Source: Nematostella vectensis (taxonomy: Eukaryota > Cnidaria > Anthozoa > Actiniaria > Edwardsiidae). From it: 64,000 nt of DNA. Below the pieces are notes generated by a model. That model saw nothing but the letters and a program-made list of their open reading frames with translations, had not been told where the DNA came from and did not search any database. The stretch covers positions 15,179,621-15,243,620 of the forward strand of contig NC_064047.1 of NCBI RefSeq assembly GCF_932526225.1, in the 5' to 3' direction. Made by a program: the position numbers and the translations under genes. How positions within the stretch are numbered: position 1 is the first letter of the stretch; each line of letters begins with the position of its first letter. Shown one piece after another: positions 9,896 through 22,050 of this stretch.

Positions 9896-11114
9896 TCACC
9901 TTGACAACGCGTCGTTTTTAGCGTGGCCTGTGAAGTGTCTCCCGAGATGCCTTACGGTCTTATTGTTCTCACTGTGGGGGAGGGGGGTTGCCTGTTGTGG
10001 TGACGTCATCACTTCAATGAAGCAATAATCAGAGAACCTAGGGTGAAGGTTAGATCGAGACGATTTTGCGGTAGTGCACACGTGAAGCCGACTTTGATTT
10101 CACCTTGACAACGCGTCGTTTTTAGCGTGGCCTGTGAGGTGTCTTCCGAGATGCCTTACGGTCTTATTGTTCTCACTGTGGAGGAGGGGGGTTGCCTGTG
10201 GTGGTGACGTCATCACTTCAATGAAGCAATAATCAGAGATCCTAGCGTGAAGGTTAGATCGAGACGATTTTGCGGTAGTGCACACGTGAAGCCGACTTTG
10301 ATTTCACCTTGACAACGCGTCGGTTTTAGCGTGGCCTGTGAAGTGTCTTCCGAGATGCCTTACGGTCTTATTGTTCTCACTGTGGGGGAGGGGGGTTGCC
10401 TGTTGTGGTGACGTCATCACTTCAATGAAGCAATAATCAGAGAACCTAGCGTGAAGGTTAGATCGAGACGATTTTGCGGTAGTGCACACGTGAAGCCGAC
10501 TTTGATTTCACCTTGACAACGCGTCGTTTTTAGCGTGGCCTGTAAGGTGTCTCTCGAGATGCCTTACGGTCTTATTGTTCTCACTGTGGGGGAAGGGGGT
10601 TACCTGTGGTGGTGACGTCATCACTTCAATGAAGCAATAATCAGAGATCCTAGCGTGAAGGTTAGATCGGGACGATTTTGCGGTAGTGCACACGTGAAGC
10701 CGACTTTGATTTCACCTTGACAACGCGTCGTTTTTAGCGTGGCCTGTAAGGTGTCTTCCGAGATGCATTACGGTCTTATTGTTCTCACTGTGGGGGAGAA
10801 GGGTTGCCTGTGGTGGTGACATCATCACTTCAATGAAGCAATAATCAGAGATCCTAGCGTGAAGGTTAGATCGAGACGATTTTGCGGTAGTGCACACGTG
10901 AAGCCGACTTTGATTTCACCTTGACAACGCGTCGTTTTTAGCGTGGCCTGTGAAGTGTCTCCCGAGATGCCTTACGGTCTCATTGTTCTCACTGTGGGGG
11001 GGTTGCCTGTGGTGGTGACGTCATCACTTCAATGAAGCAATAATCAGAGATCCTAGCGTGAAGGTTAAATCGAGACGATTTTGCGGTAGTGCACACGTGA
11101 AGCCGACTTTGATT
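9896..11114. repeat. 6-monomer HOR F-E-F-V2-L-G, copy 1 (1219 bp)
   Basis: Units at 9896, 10100, 10304, 10508, 10712 and about 10916. The next six units repeat the order with a period of 1219 bp. The G unit has a 7-base run and TTAAATCGAG, the same as the partial unit at the window start, which suggests another copy lies upstream of base 1. Confidence 0.85.
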
Positions 11115-12333
11115 TCACCTTGACAACGCGTCGTTTTTAGCGTGGCCTGTGAAGTGTCTCCCGAGATGCCTTACGGTCTTATTGTTCTCACTGTGGGGGA
11201 GGGGGGTTGCCTGTTGTGGTGACGTCATCACTTCAATGAAGCAATAATCAGAGAACCTAGGGTGAAGGTTAGATCGAGACGATTTTGCGGTAGTGCACAC
11301 GTGAAGCCGACTTTGATTTCACCTTGACAACGCGTCGTTTTTAGCGTGGCCTGTGAGGTGTCTTCCGAGATGCCTTACGGTCTTATTGTTCTCACTGTGG
11401 AGGAGGGGGGTTGCCTGTGGTGGTGACGTCATCACTTCAATGAAGCAATAATCAGAGATCCTAGCGTGAAGGTTAGATCGAGACGATTTTGCGGTAGTGC
11501 ACACGTGAAGCCGACTTTGATTTCACCTTGACAACGCGTCGGTTTTAGCGTGGCCTGTGAAGTGTCTTCCGAGATGCCTTACGGTCTTATTGTTCTCACT
11601 GTGGGGGAGGGGGGTTGCCTGTTGTGGTGACGTCATCACTTCAATGAAGCAATAATCAGAGAACCTAGCGTGAAGGTTAGATCGAGACGATTTTGCGGTA
11701 GTGCACACGTGAAGCCGACTTTGATTTCACCTTGACAACGCGTCGTTTTTAGCGTGGCCTGTGAGGTGTCTCCCGAGATGCCTTACGGTCTTATTGTTCT
11801 CACTGTGGGGGAAGGGGGTTACCTGTGGTGGTGACGTCATCACTTCAATGAAGCAATAATCAGAGATCCTAGCGTGAAGGTTAGATCGGGACGATTTTGC
11901 GGTAGTGCACACGTGAAGCCGACTTTGATTTCACCTTGACAACGCGTCGTTTTTAGCGTGGCCTGTAAGGTGTCTTCCGAGATGCCTTACGGTCTTATTG
12001 TTCTCACTGTGGGGGAGAAGGGTTGCCTGTGGTGGTGACATCATCACTTCAATGAAGCAATAATCAGAGATCCTAGCTTGAAGGTTAGATCGAGACGATT
12101 TTGCGGTAGTGCACACGTGAAGCCGACTTTGATTTCACCTTGACAACGCGTCGTTTTTAGCGTGGCCTGTGAAGTGTCTCCCGAGATGCCTTACGGTCTC
12201 ATTGTTCTCACTGTGGGGGGGTTGCCTGTGGTGGTGACGTCATCACTTCAATGAAGCAATAATCAGAGATCCTAGCGTGAAGGTTAAATCGAGACGATTT
12301 TGCGGTAGTGCACACGTGAAGCCGACTTTGATT
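11115..12333. repeat. 6-monomer HOR F-E-F-V2-L-G, copy 2 (1219 bp)
   Basis: Adjacent direct copy of 9896-11114. Related sixes start at 92 and 54443. A CTTGAAGG change in its L unit is shared with 92-1310 but not with copy 1. Confidence 0.85.
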
Positions 12334-13346
12334 TCACCTTGACAACGCGTCGTTTTTAGCGTGGCCTGTGAGGTGTCTCCCGAGATGCCTTACGGTCTTA
12401 TTATTCTCACTGTGGGGGAGGGGGGTTGCCTTTGGTGGTGACATCATCACTTTAATGAAGCAATAATCAAAGATCCTAGCGTGAAGGTTAGGTCGGGACG
12501 ATTTTGCGGTAGTGCACACGTGAAGCCGACTTTGATTTCACCTTGACAACGCGTCGTTTTTAGCGTGGCCTGTGAAGTGTCTCCCGAGATGCCTTACGGT
12601 CTCATTGTTCTCACTGTGGGGGGGTTGCCTGTGGTGGTGACGTCATCACTTCAATGAAGCAATAATCAGAGATCCTAGCGTGAAGGTTAGATCGAGACGA
12701 TTTTGCGGTAGTGCACACGTGAAGCCGACTTTGATTTCACCTTGACAACGCGTCGTTTTTAGCGTGGCCTGTGAGGTGTCTCCCGAGATGCCTTACGGTC
12801 TTATTGTTCTCACTGTGGGGGAGGGGGGTTGCCTTTGGTGGTGACATCATCACTTTAATGAAGCAATAATCAAAGATCCTAGCGTGAAGGTTAGGTCGGG
12901 ACGATTTTGCGGTAGTGCACACGTGAAGCCGACTTTGATTTCACCTTGACAACGCGTCGTTTTTAGAGTGGCCTGTGAAGTGTCTCCCGAGATGCCTTAC
13001 GGTCTTTTTGTTCTCACTGTGGGGGAGGGGGGTTGCCTGTGGTGGTGACGTCATCACTTCAATGAAGCAATAATCAGAGAACCTAGCGTGAAGGTTAGAT
13101 CGAGACGATTTTGCGGTAGTGCACACGTGAAGCCGACTTTGATTTCACCTTGACAACGCGTCGTTTTTAGCGTGGCCTGTGAAGTGTCTCCCGAGATGCC
13201 TTACGGTCTCATTGTTCTCACTGTGGGGGGGGGGTTGCCTGTGGTGGTGACGTCATCACTTCAATGAAGCAATAATCAGAGATCCTAGCGTGAAGGTTAG
13301 ATCGAGACGATTTTGCGGTAGTGCACACGTGAAGCCGACTTTGATT

Positions 13347-15508
13347 TCACCTTGACAACGCATCGTTTTTAGCGTGGCCTGTGAGGTGTCTCACGAGATG
13401 CCTTACGGTCTTATTGTTCTCACTGTGGGGGAAGGGGGTTACCTGTGGTGGTGACGTCATCACTTCAATGAAGCAATAATCAGAGGACCTAGCGTGAAGG
13501 TTAGATCGGGACGATTTTGCGGTAGTGCACACGTGAAGCCGACTTTGATTTCACCTTGACAACGCGTCGTTTTTAGCGTGGCCTGTAAGGTGTCTTCCGA
13601 GATGCCTTACGGTCTTATTGTTCTCACTGGGGGAGAAGGGTTGCCTGTGGTGGTGACATCATCACTTCAATAAAGCAATAATCAGAGATCCTAGCGTGAA
13701 GGTTAGATCGAGACGATTTTGCGGTAGTGCACACGTGAAGCCGACTTTGATTTCACATTGACAACGCGTCGTTTTAAGCGTGGCCTGTGAAGTGTCTCCC
13801 GAGATGCCTTACGGTCTCATTGTTCTCACTGTGGGGGGGGTTGCCTGTGGTGGTGACGTCATCACTTCAATAAAGCAATAATCAGAGATCCTAGCGTGAA
13901 GGTTAGATCGAGAAGATTTTGCGGTAGTGCACACGTGAAGCCGACTTTGATTTCACCTTGACAACGCGTCGTTTTTAGCGTGGCCTGTGAAGTGTCTCCC
14001 GAGATGCCTTACGGTCTCATTGTTCTCACTGTGGGGGGGTTGCCTGTGGTGGTGACGTCATCACTTCAATGAAGCAATAATCAGAGATCCTAGCGTGAAG
14101 GTTAGATCGAGACGATTTTGCGGTAGTGCACACGTGAAGCCAACTTTGATTTCACCTTGACAACGCGTCGTTTTTAGCGTGGCCTGTAAGGTGTCTCCCG
14201 AGATGCCTTACGGTCTTATTGTTCTCACTGTGGGGGAGGGGGGTTGCCTTTGGTGGTGACATCATCACTTCAATGAAGCAATAATCAAAGATCCTAGCGT
14301 GAAGGTTAGGTCGGGACGATTTTGCGGTAGTGCACACGTGAAGCCGACTTTGATTTCACCTTGACAACGCGTCGTTTTTAGCGTGGCCTGTAAGGTGTCT
14401 TCCGAGATGCCTTACGGTCTTATTGTTCTCACTGTGGGGGAGAAGGGTTGCCTGTGGTGGTGACATCATCACTTCAATAAAGCAATAATCAGAGATCCTA
14501 GCGTGAAGGTTAGATCGAGACGATTTTGCGGTAGTGCACACGTGAAGCCGACTTTGATTTCACCTTGACAACGCGTCGTTTTTAGCGTGGCCTGTGAAGT
14601 GTCTCCCGAGATGCCTTACGGTCTCATTGTTCTCACTGTGGGGGGGGGGGTTGCCTGTGGTGGTGACGTCATCACTTCAATAAAGCAATAATCAGAGATC
14701 CTAGCGTGAAGGTTAGATCGAGACGATTTTGCGGTAGTGCACACGTGAAGCCGACTTTGATTTCACCTTGACAACGCGTCGTTTTTAGCGTGGCCTGTGA
14801 AGTGTCTCCCGAGATGCCTTACGGTCTCATTGTTCTCACTTTGGGGGGGTTGCCTGTGGTGGTGACGTCATCACTTCAATGAAGCAATAATCAGAGATCC
14901 TAGCGTGAAAGTTAGATCAAGACGATTTTGCGGTAGTGCACACGTGAAGCCAACTTTGATTTCACCTTGACAACGCGTCGTTTTTAGCGTGGCCTGTAAG
15001 GTGTCTCCCGAGATGCCTTACGGTCTTATTGTTCTCACTGTGGGGGAGAAGGGTTGCCTGTGGTGGTGACATCATCACTTCAATAAAGCCGACTTTGATT
15101 TCACCTTGACAACGCGTTGTTTTTAGCGTGGCCTGTAAGGTGTCTCCCGAGATGCCTTACGGTCTTAATGTTCTCACTGTGGGGGAGGGGGGTTGCCTGT
15201 GGTGGTGACATCATCACTTCAATAAAGCAATAATCAGAGATCCAAGCGTGAAGGTTAGATCGAGACGATTTTGCGGTAGTGCACACGTGAAGCCGACTTT
15301 GATTTCACCTTGACAACGCGTCGTTTTTAGCGTGGCCTGTGAAGTGTCTCCCGAGATGCCTTACGGTCTCATTGTTCTCACTGTGGGGGGGGGGGGTTGC
15401 CTGTGGTGGTGACGTCATCACTTCAATGAAGCAATAATCAGAGATCCTAGCGTGAAGGTTAGATCGAGACGATTTTGCGGTAGTGCACACGTGAAGCCGA
15501 CTTTGATT
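13347..15508. repeat. HOR module 3, copy of module 1
   Basis: Same order and private variants as 2324-4486; one base shorter because its last G run is 12 instead of 13. At 12 G that last unit is in frame and shows a 61-codon antisense open stretch, which its counterpart lacks. Confidence 0.85.
14962..15100. repeat. truncated monomer (139 bp), segmental copy of 3939
   Basis: Deletion joint at 15089/15090, offset 11023 from 4066. Same K/L chimera. Confidence 0.9.
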
Positions 15509-17732
15509 TCACCTTGACAACGCATCGTTTTTAGCGTGGCCTGTGAGGTGTCTCACGAGATGCCTTACGGTCTTATTGTTCTCACTGTGGGGGAAGGGGG
15601 TTACCTGTGGTGGTGACGTCATCACTTCAATGAAGCAATAATCAGAGGACCTAGCGTGAAGGTTAGATCGGGACGATTTTGCGGTAGTGCACACGTGAAG
15701 CCGACTTTGATTTCACCTTGACAACGCGTCGTTTTTAGCGTGGCCTGTAAGGTGTCTTCCGAGATGCCTTACGGTCTTATTGTTCTCACTGTGGGGGAGA
15801 AGGGTTGCCTGTGGTGGTGACATCATCACTTCAATAAAGCAATAATCAGAGATCCTAGCGTGAAGGTTAGATCGAGACGATTTTGCGGTAGTGCACACGT
15901 GAAGCCGACTTTGATTTCACCTTGACAACGCGTCGTTTTTAGCGTGGCCTGTGAAGTGTCTCCCGAGATGCCTTACGGTCTCATTGTTCTCAATGTGGGG
16001 GGGGTTGCCTGTGGTGGTGACGTCATCACTTCAATAAAGCAATAATCAGAGATCCTAGCGTGAAGGTTAGATCGAGAAGATTTTGCGGTAGTGCACACGT
16101 GAAGCCGACTTTGATTTCACCTTGACAACGCGTCGTTTTTAGCGTGGTCTGTGAAGTGTCTCCCGAGATGCCTTACGGTTTCATTGTTCTCACTGTGGGG
16201 GGGTTGCCTGTGATGGTGACGTCATCACTTCAATGAAGCAATAATCAGAGATCCTAGCGTGAAGGTTAGATCGAGACGATTTTGCGGTAGTGCACACGTG
16301 AAGCCAACTTTGATTTCACCTTGACAACGCGTCGTTTTTAGCGTGGCCTGTAAGGTGTCTCCCGAGATGCCTTACGGTCTTATTGTTCTCACTGTGGGGG
16401 AGGGGGGTTGCCTTTGGTGGTGACATCATCACTTCAATGAAGCAATAATCAAAGATTCTAGCGTGAAGGTTAGGTCGGGACGATTTTGCGGTAGTGCACA
16501 CGTGAAGCCGACTTTGATTTCACCTTGACAACGCGTCGTTTTTAGCGTGGCCTGTAAGGTGTCTTCCGAGATGCCTTACGGTCTTATTGTTCTCACTGTG
16601 GGGGAGAAGGGTTGGCTGTGGTGGTGACATCATCACTTTAATAAAGCAATAATCAGAGATCCTAGCGTGAAGGTTAGATCGAGACGATTTTGCGGTAGTG
16701 CACACGTGAAGCCGACTTTGATTTCACCTTGACAACGCGTCGTTTTTAGCGTGGCCTGTGAAGTGTCTCCCGAGATGCCTTACGGTCTCATTGTTCTCAC
16801 TGTGGGGGGGGGTTGCCTGTGGTGGTGACGTCATCACTTCAATAAAGCAATAATCAGAGATCCTAGCGTGAAGGTTAGATCGAGAAGATTTTGCGGTAGT
16901 GCACACGTGAAGCCGACTTTGATTTCACCTTGACAACGCGTCGTTTTTAGCGTGGCCTGTGAAGTGTCTCCCGAGATGCCTTACGGTCTCATTGTTCTCA
17001 CTTTGGGGGGGTTGCCTGTGGTGGTGACGTCATCACTTCAATAAAGCAATAATCAGAGATCCTAGCGTGAAGGTTAGATCGAGACGATTTTGCGGTAGTG
17101 CACACGTGAAGCCAACTTTGATTTCACCTTGACAACGCGTCGTTTTTAGCGTTGCCTGTAAGGTGTCTCCCGAGATGCCTTACGGTCTTATAGTTCTCAC
17201 TGTGGGGGAGGGGGGTTGCCTTTGGTGGTGACATCATCACTTCAATGAAGCAATAATCAAAGATCCTAGCGTGAAGGTTAGGTCGGGACGATTTTGCGGT
17301 AGTGCACACGTGAAGCCGACTTTGATTTCACCTTGACAACGCGTCGTTTTTAGCGTGGCCTGTGAAGTGTCTCCCGAGATGCCTTACGGTCTCATTGTTC
17401 TCACTGTGGGGGGGGGTTGCCTGTGGTGGTGACGTCATCACTTCAATGAAGCAATAATCAGAGATCCTAGCGTGAAGGTTAGATCGAGACGATTTTGAGG
17501 TAGTGCACACGTGAAGACGACTTTGATTTCACCTTGACAACGCATCATTTTTAGCGTGGCCTGTGAGGTGTCTCACGAGATGCCTTACGGTCTTATTGTT
17601 CTCACTGTGGGGGAAGGAGGTTACCTGTGGTGGTGACGTCATCACTTCAATGAAGCAATAATCAGAGGACCTAGCGTGAAGGTTAGATCGGGACGATTTT
17701 GCGGTAGTGCACACGTGAAGCCGACTTTGATT

Positions 17733-17936
17733 TCACCTTGACAACGCGTCGTTTTTAGCGTGGCCTGTAAGGTGTCTTCCGAGATGCCTTACGGTCTTAT
17801 TGTTCTCACTGTGGGGGAGAAGGGTTGCCTGTGGTGGTGACATCATCACTTCAATGAAGCAATAATCAAAGATCCTAGCGTGAAGGTTAGGTCGGGACGA
17901 TTTTGCGGTAGTGCACACGTGAAGCCGACTTTGATT
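17733..17936. repeat. chimeric monomer L-left/K-right, segmental copy
   Basis: Copy of 6711-6914 at an offset of 11022; the same exchange interval maps to 17831-17856. It is not an independent event. Confidence 0.75.
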
Positions 17937-18341
17937 TCACCTTGACAACGCGTCGTTTTTAGCGTGGCCTGTGAAGTGTCTCCCGAGATGCCTTACGGTC
18001 TCATTGTTCTCACTGTGGGGGGGGGTTGCCTGTGGTGGTGACGTCATCACTTCAATGAAGCAATAATCAGAGATCCTAGCGTGAAGGTTAGATCGAGACG
18101 ATTTTGAGGTAGTGCACACGTGAAGACGACTTTGATTTCACCTTGACAACGCATCATTTTTAGCGTGGCCTGTGAGGTGTCTCACGAGATGCCTTACGGT
18201 CTTATTGTTCTCACTGTGGGGGAAGGAGGTTACCTGTGGTGGTGACGTCATCACTTCAATGAAGCAATAATCAGAGGACCTAGCGTGAAGGTTAGATCGG
18301 GACGATTTTGCGGTAGTGCACACGTGAAGCCGACTTTGATT

Positions 18342-18480
18342 TCACCTTGACAACGCGTCGTTTTTAGCGTGGCCTGTAAGGTGTCTTCCGAGATGCCTTA
18401 CGGTCTTATTGTTCTCACTGTGGGGGAGAAGGGTTGCCTGTGGTGGTGACATCATCACTTCAATAAAGCCGACTTTGATT
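18342..18480. repeat. truncated monomer (139 bp), segmental copy of 7320
   Basis: Deletion joint at 18469/18470, offset 11022 from 7447. Confidence 0.9.
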
Positions 18481-18887
18481 TCACCTTGACAACGCGTCGT
18501 TTTTAGCGTGGCCTGTAAGGTGTCTCCCGAGATGCCTTACGGTCTTATTGTTCTCACTGTGGGGGAGGGGGGTTGCCTGTGGTGGTGACATCATCACTTC
18601 AATAAAGCAATAATCAGAGATCCTAGCGTGAAGGTTAGATCGAGACGATTTTGCGGTAGTGCACACGTGAAGCCGACTTTGATTTCACCTTGACAACGCG
18701 TCGTTTTTAGCGTGGCCTGTGAAGTGTCTCCCGAGATGCCTTACGGTCTCATTGTTCTCACTGTGGGGGGGGGGGTTGCCTGTGGTGGTGACGTCATCAC
18801 TTCAATGAAGCAATAATCAGAGATCCTAGCGTGAAGGTTAGATCGAGACGATTTTGCGGTAGTGCACACGTGAAGCCGACTTTGATT

Positions 18888-19091
18888 TCACCTTGACAAC
18901 GCATCGTTTTTAGCGTGGCCTGTGAGGTGTCTCACGAGATGCCTTACGGTCTTATTGTTCTCACTGTGGGGGAAGGGGGTTACCTGTGGTGGTGACGTCA
19001 TCACTTCAATGAAGCAATAATCAGAGATCCTAGCGTGAAGGTTAGGTCGAGACGATTTTGCGGTAGTGCACACGTGAAGCCGACTTTGATT
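18888..19091. repeat. chimeric monomer V-left with AGGTCGAG right half
   Basis: V markers to 18982 (TTACC) are followed by GAGATCC at 19027 and AGGTCGAG, the right half seen at 29530 and 30340. It begins just where the 11-kb duplication loses similarity (18903), so it may be the junction unit. Confidence 0.65.
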
Positions 19092-20331
19092 TCACCTTGA
19101 CAACGCGTTGTTTTTAGCGTGGCCTGTGAAGTGTCTCCCGAGATGCCTTACGGTCTTATTGTTCTCACTGTGGGGGAGGAAGGTTGCCTGTGGTGGTGAC
19201 GTCATCACTTCAATGAAGCAATAATCAGAGATCCTAGCGTGAAGGTTAGATCGAGACGATTTTGCGGTAGTGCACACGTGAAGCCGACTTTGATTTCACC
19301 TTGACAACGCGTCTTTTTTAGCGTGGCCTGTAAGGTGTCTCCCGAGATGCCTTACGGTCTTATTGTTCTCACTGTGGGGGGTTGCCTGTGGTGGTGACGT
19401 CATCACTTCAATGAAGCAATAATCAGAGATCCTAGCGTGAAGGTTAGATCGAGACGATTTTGCGGTAGTGCACACGTGAAGCCGACTTTGATTTCACCTT
19501 GACAACGCATCGTTTTTAGCGTGGCCTGTGATGTGTCTGACGAGATGCCTTACGGTCTTATTGTTCTCACTGTGGGGGAAGGGGGTTACCTGTGGTGGTG
19601 ACGTCATCACTTCAATGAAGCAATAATCAGAGGACCTAGCGTGAAGGTTAGATCGGGACGATTTTGCGGTAGTGCACACGTGAAGCCGACTTTGATTTCA
19701 CCTTGACAACGCGTCGTTTTTAGCGTGGCCTGTAAGGTGTCTTCCGAGATGCCTTACGGTCTTATTGTTCTCACTGTGGGGGAGAAGGGTTGCCTGTGGT
19801 GGTGACATCATCACTTCAATAAAGCAATAATCAGAGATCCTAGCGTGAAGGTTAGATCGAGACGATTTTGCGGTAGTGCACACGTGAAGCCGACTTTGAT
19901 TTCACCTTGACAACGTTTCGTTTTTAGCGTGGCCTGTGAAGTGTCTCCCGAGATGCCTTACGGTCTCATTGTTCTCACTGTGGAGGAGGGGGGTTGCCTG
20001 TGGTGGTGACGTCATCACTTCAATGAAGCAATAATCAGAGATCCTAGCGTGAAGGTTAGATCGAGACGATTTTGCGGTAGTGCACACGTGAAGCCGACTT
20101 TGATTTCACCTTGACAACGCGTCGTTTTTAGCGTGGCCTGTGAAGTGTCTCCCGAGATGCCTTACGGTCTCATTGTTCTCACTGTGGGGGGGGGGGTTGC
20201 CTGTGGTGGTGACGTCATCACTTCAATGAAGCAATAATCAGAGATCCTAGCGTGAAGGTTAGATCGAGACGATTTTGCGGTAGTGCACACGTGAAGCCGA
20301 CTTTGATTTCACCTTGACAACGCATCGTTTT
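18903..20331. repeat. mixed stretch after the 11-kb copy: TFL unit, G6 short unit, V, L, E, G
   Basis: Only monomers. The run of a GGGGGAGGAAGG unit (19092) and a 198-bp unit with a 6-G tract (19296) recurs at 29734 and 34812. The V unit at 19494 has GTGATGTGTCTGACG, shared with 20712 and 30136. Confidence 0.8.
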
Positions 20332-21524
20332 TAGGGTGGCCTGTGAGGTGTCTCACGAGATGCCTTACGGTCTTATTGTTCTCACTGTGGGGGAAGGGGG
20401 TTACCTGTGGTGGTGACGTCATCACTTCAATGAAGCAATAATCAGAGATCCTAGCGTGAAGGTTAGATCGAGACGATTTTGCAGTAGTGCACACGTGAAG
20501 CCGACTTTGATTTCACCTTGACAACGCGTCGTTTTTAGCGTGGCCTGTGAAGTGTCTCCCGAGATGCCTTACGGTCTCATTGTTCTCACTGTGGGGGGGT
20601 TGCCTGTGGTGGTGACGTCATCACTTCAATGAAGCAATAATCAGAGATCCTAGCGTGAAGGTTAGATCGAGACGATTTTGCGGTAGTGCACACGTGAAGC
20701 CGACTTTGATTTCACCTTGACAACGCATCGTTTTTAGCGTGGCCTGTGATGTGTCTGACGAGATGCCTTACGGTCTTATTGTTCTCACTGTGGGGGAGGG
20801 GGGTTGCCTGTGGTGGTGACGTCATCACTTCAATGAAGCAATAATCAGAGAACCTAGCGTGAAGGTTAGATCGAGACGATTTTGCGGTAGTGCACACGTG
20901 AAGCCGACTTTGATTTCACCTTGACAACGCGTCGTTTTTAGCGTGGCCTGTGAGGTGTCTTCCGAGATGCCTTACGGTCTTATTGTTCTCACTGTGGAGG
21001 AGGGGGGTTGCCTGTGGTGGTGACGTCATCACTTCAATGAAGCAATAAGCAGAGATCCTAGCGTGAAGGTTAGATCGAGACGATTTTGCGGTAGTGCACA
21101 CGTGAAGCCGACTTTGATTTTACATTGACAACGCGTCGTTTTTAGCGTGGCCTGTGAAGTGTCTCCCGAGATGCCTTACGGTCTCATTGTTCTCACTGTG
21201 GGGGGGGGTTGCCTGTGGTGGTGACGTCATCACTTCAATGAAGCAATAATCAGAGATCCTAGCGTGAAGGTTAGATCGAGACGATTTTGCGGTAGTGCAC
21301 ACGTGAAGCCGACTTTGATTTCACCTTGACAACGCATCATTTTTAGCGTGGCCTGTGAGGTGTCTCACGAGATGCCTTACGGTCTTATTGTTCTCACTGT
21401 GGGGGAAGGGGGTTACCTGTGGTGGTGACGTCATCACTTCAATGAAGCAATAATCAGAGGACATAGCGTGAAGGTTAGATCGGGACGATTTTGCGGTAGT
21501 GCACACGTGAAGCCGACTTTGATT

Positions 21525-21663
21525 TCACCTTGACAACGCGTCGTTTTTAGCGTGGCCTGTAAGGTGTCTTCCGAGATGCCTTACGGTCTTATTGTTCTCA
21601 CTGTGGGGGAGAAGGGTTGCCTGTGGTGGTGACATCATCACTTCAATAAAGCCGACTTTGATT
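21525..21663. repeat. truncated monomer (139 bp) after a V unit
   Basis: Deletion joint at 21652/21653. The next unit (21664) is X type with a private TTCAAATTG start. This V-Ltr-X-G run is a leftover of the module's closing part inside the 4.6-kb repeat. Confidence 0.9.
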
Positions 21664-22050
21664 TCAAATTGACAACGCGTCGTTTTTAGCGTGGCCTGTA
21701 AGGTGTCTCCCGAGATGGCTTACGGTCTTATTGTTCTCACTGTGGGGGAGGGGGGTTGCCTGTGGTGGTGACATCATCACTTCAATAAAGTAATAATCAG
21801 AGATCCTAGCGTGAAGGTTAGATCGAGACGATTTTGCGGTAGTGCACACGTGAAGCCGACTTTGATTTAACCTTGACAACGCGTCGTTTTTAGCGTGGCC
21901 TGTGAAGTGTCTCCCGAGATGCCTTACGGTCTCATTGTTCTCACTGTGGGGGGGGGTTGCCTGTGGTGGTGACGTTATCACTTCAATGAAGCAATAATCA
22001 GAGATCCTAGCGTGAAGGTTAGATCGAGACGATTTTGCGGTAGTGCACAC
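21664..22050 (-). other. 128-codon antisense open stretch, not a gene
   Basis: The stop is lost by TTTAACC (near 21868) in the G unit. The counterpart at 26275-26661 keeps TTTCACC and is split into two short frames. Confidence 0.85.

Larger units (their letters stand above)
15509..18887. repeat. HOR module 4, copy of module 2
   Basis: Same 17-unit order as 4487-7865 including the duplicated triplet (17328 and 17937) and the L/K chimera (17733). It is followed by a V-left unit at 18888, whereas module 2 is followed by a G-type unit at 7866. Confidence 0.85.
11024..18902. repeat. segmental duplication, copy 2 of the 11.02-kb pair
   Basis: Near-identical copy of 1-7880, including both 65-bp-deleted monomers (14962-15100 and 18342-18480), the 609-bp internal duplication and the chimeric monomer at 17733. 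The two copies are separated by 7881-11023, so they are direct repeats and not adjacent. The very low divergence implies a recent event or ongoing homogenisation. A collapsed or over-expanded assembly cannot be excluded from sequence alone. Confidence 0.9.
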
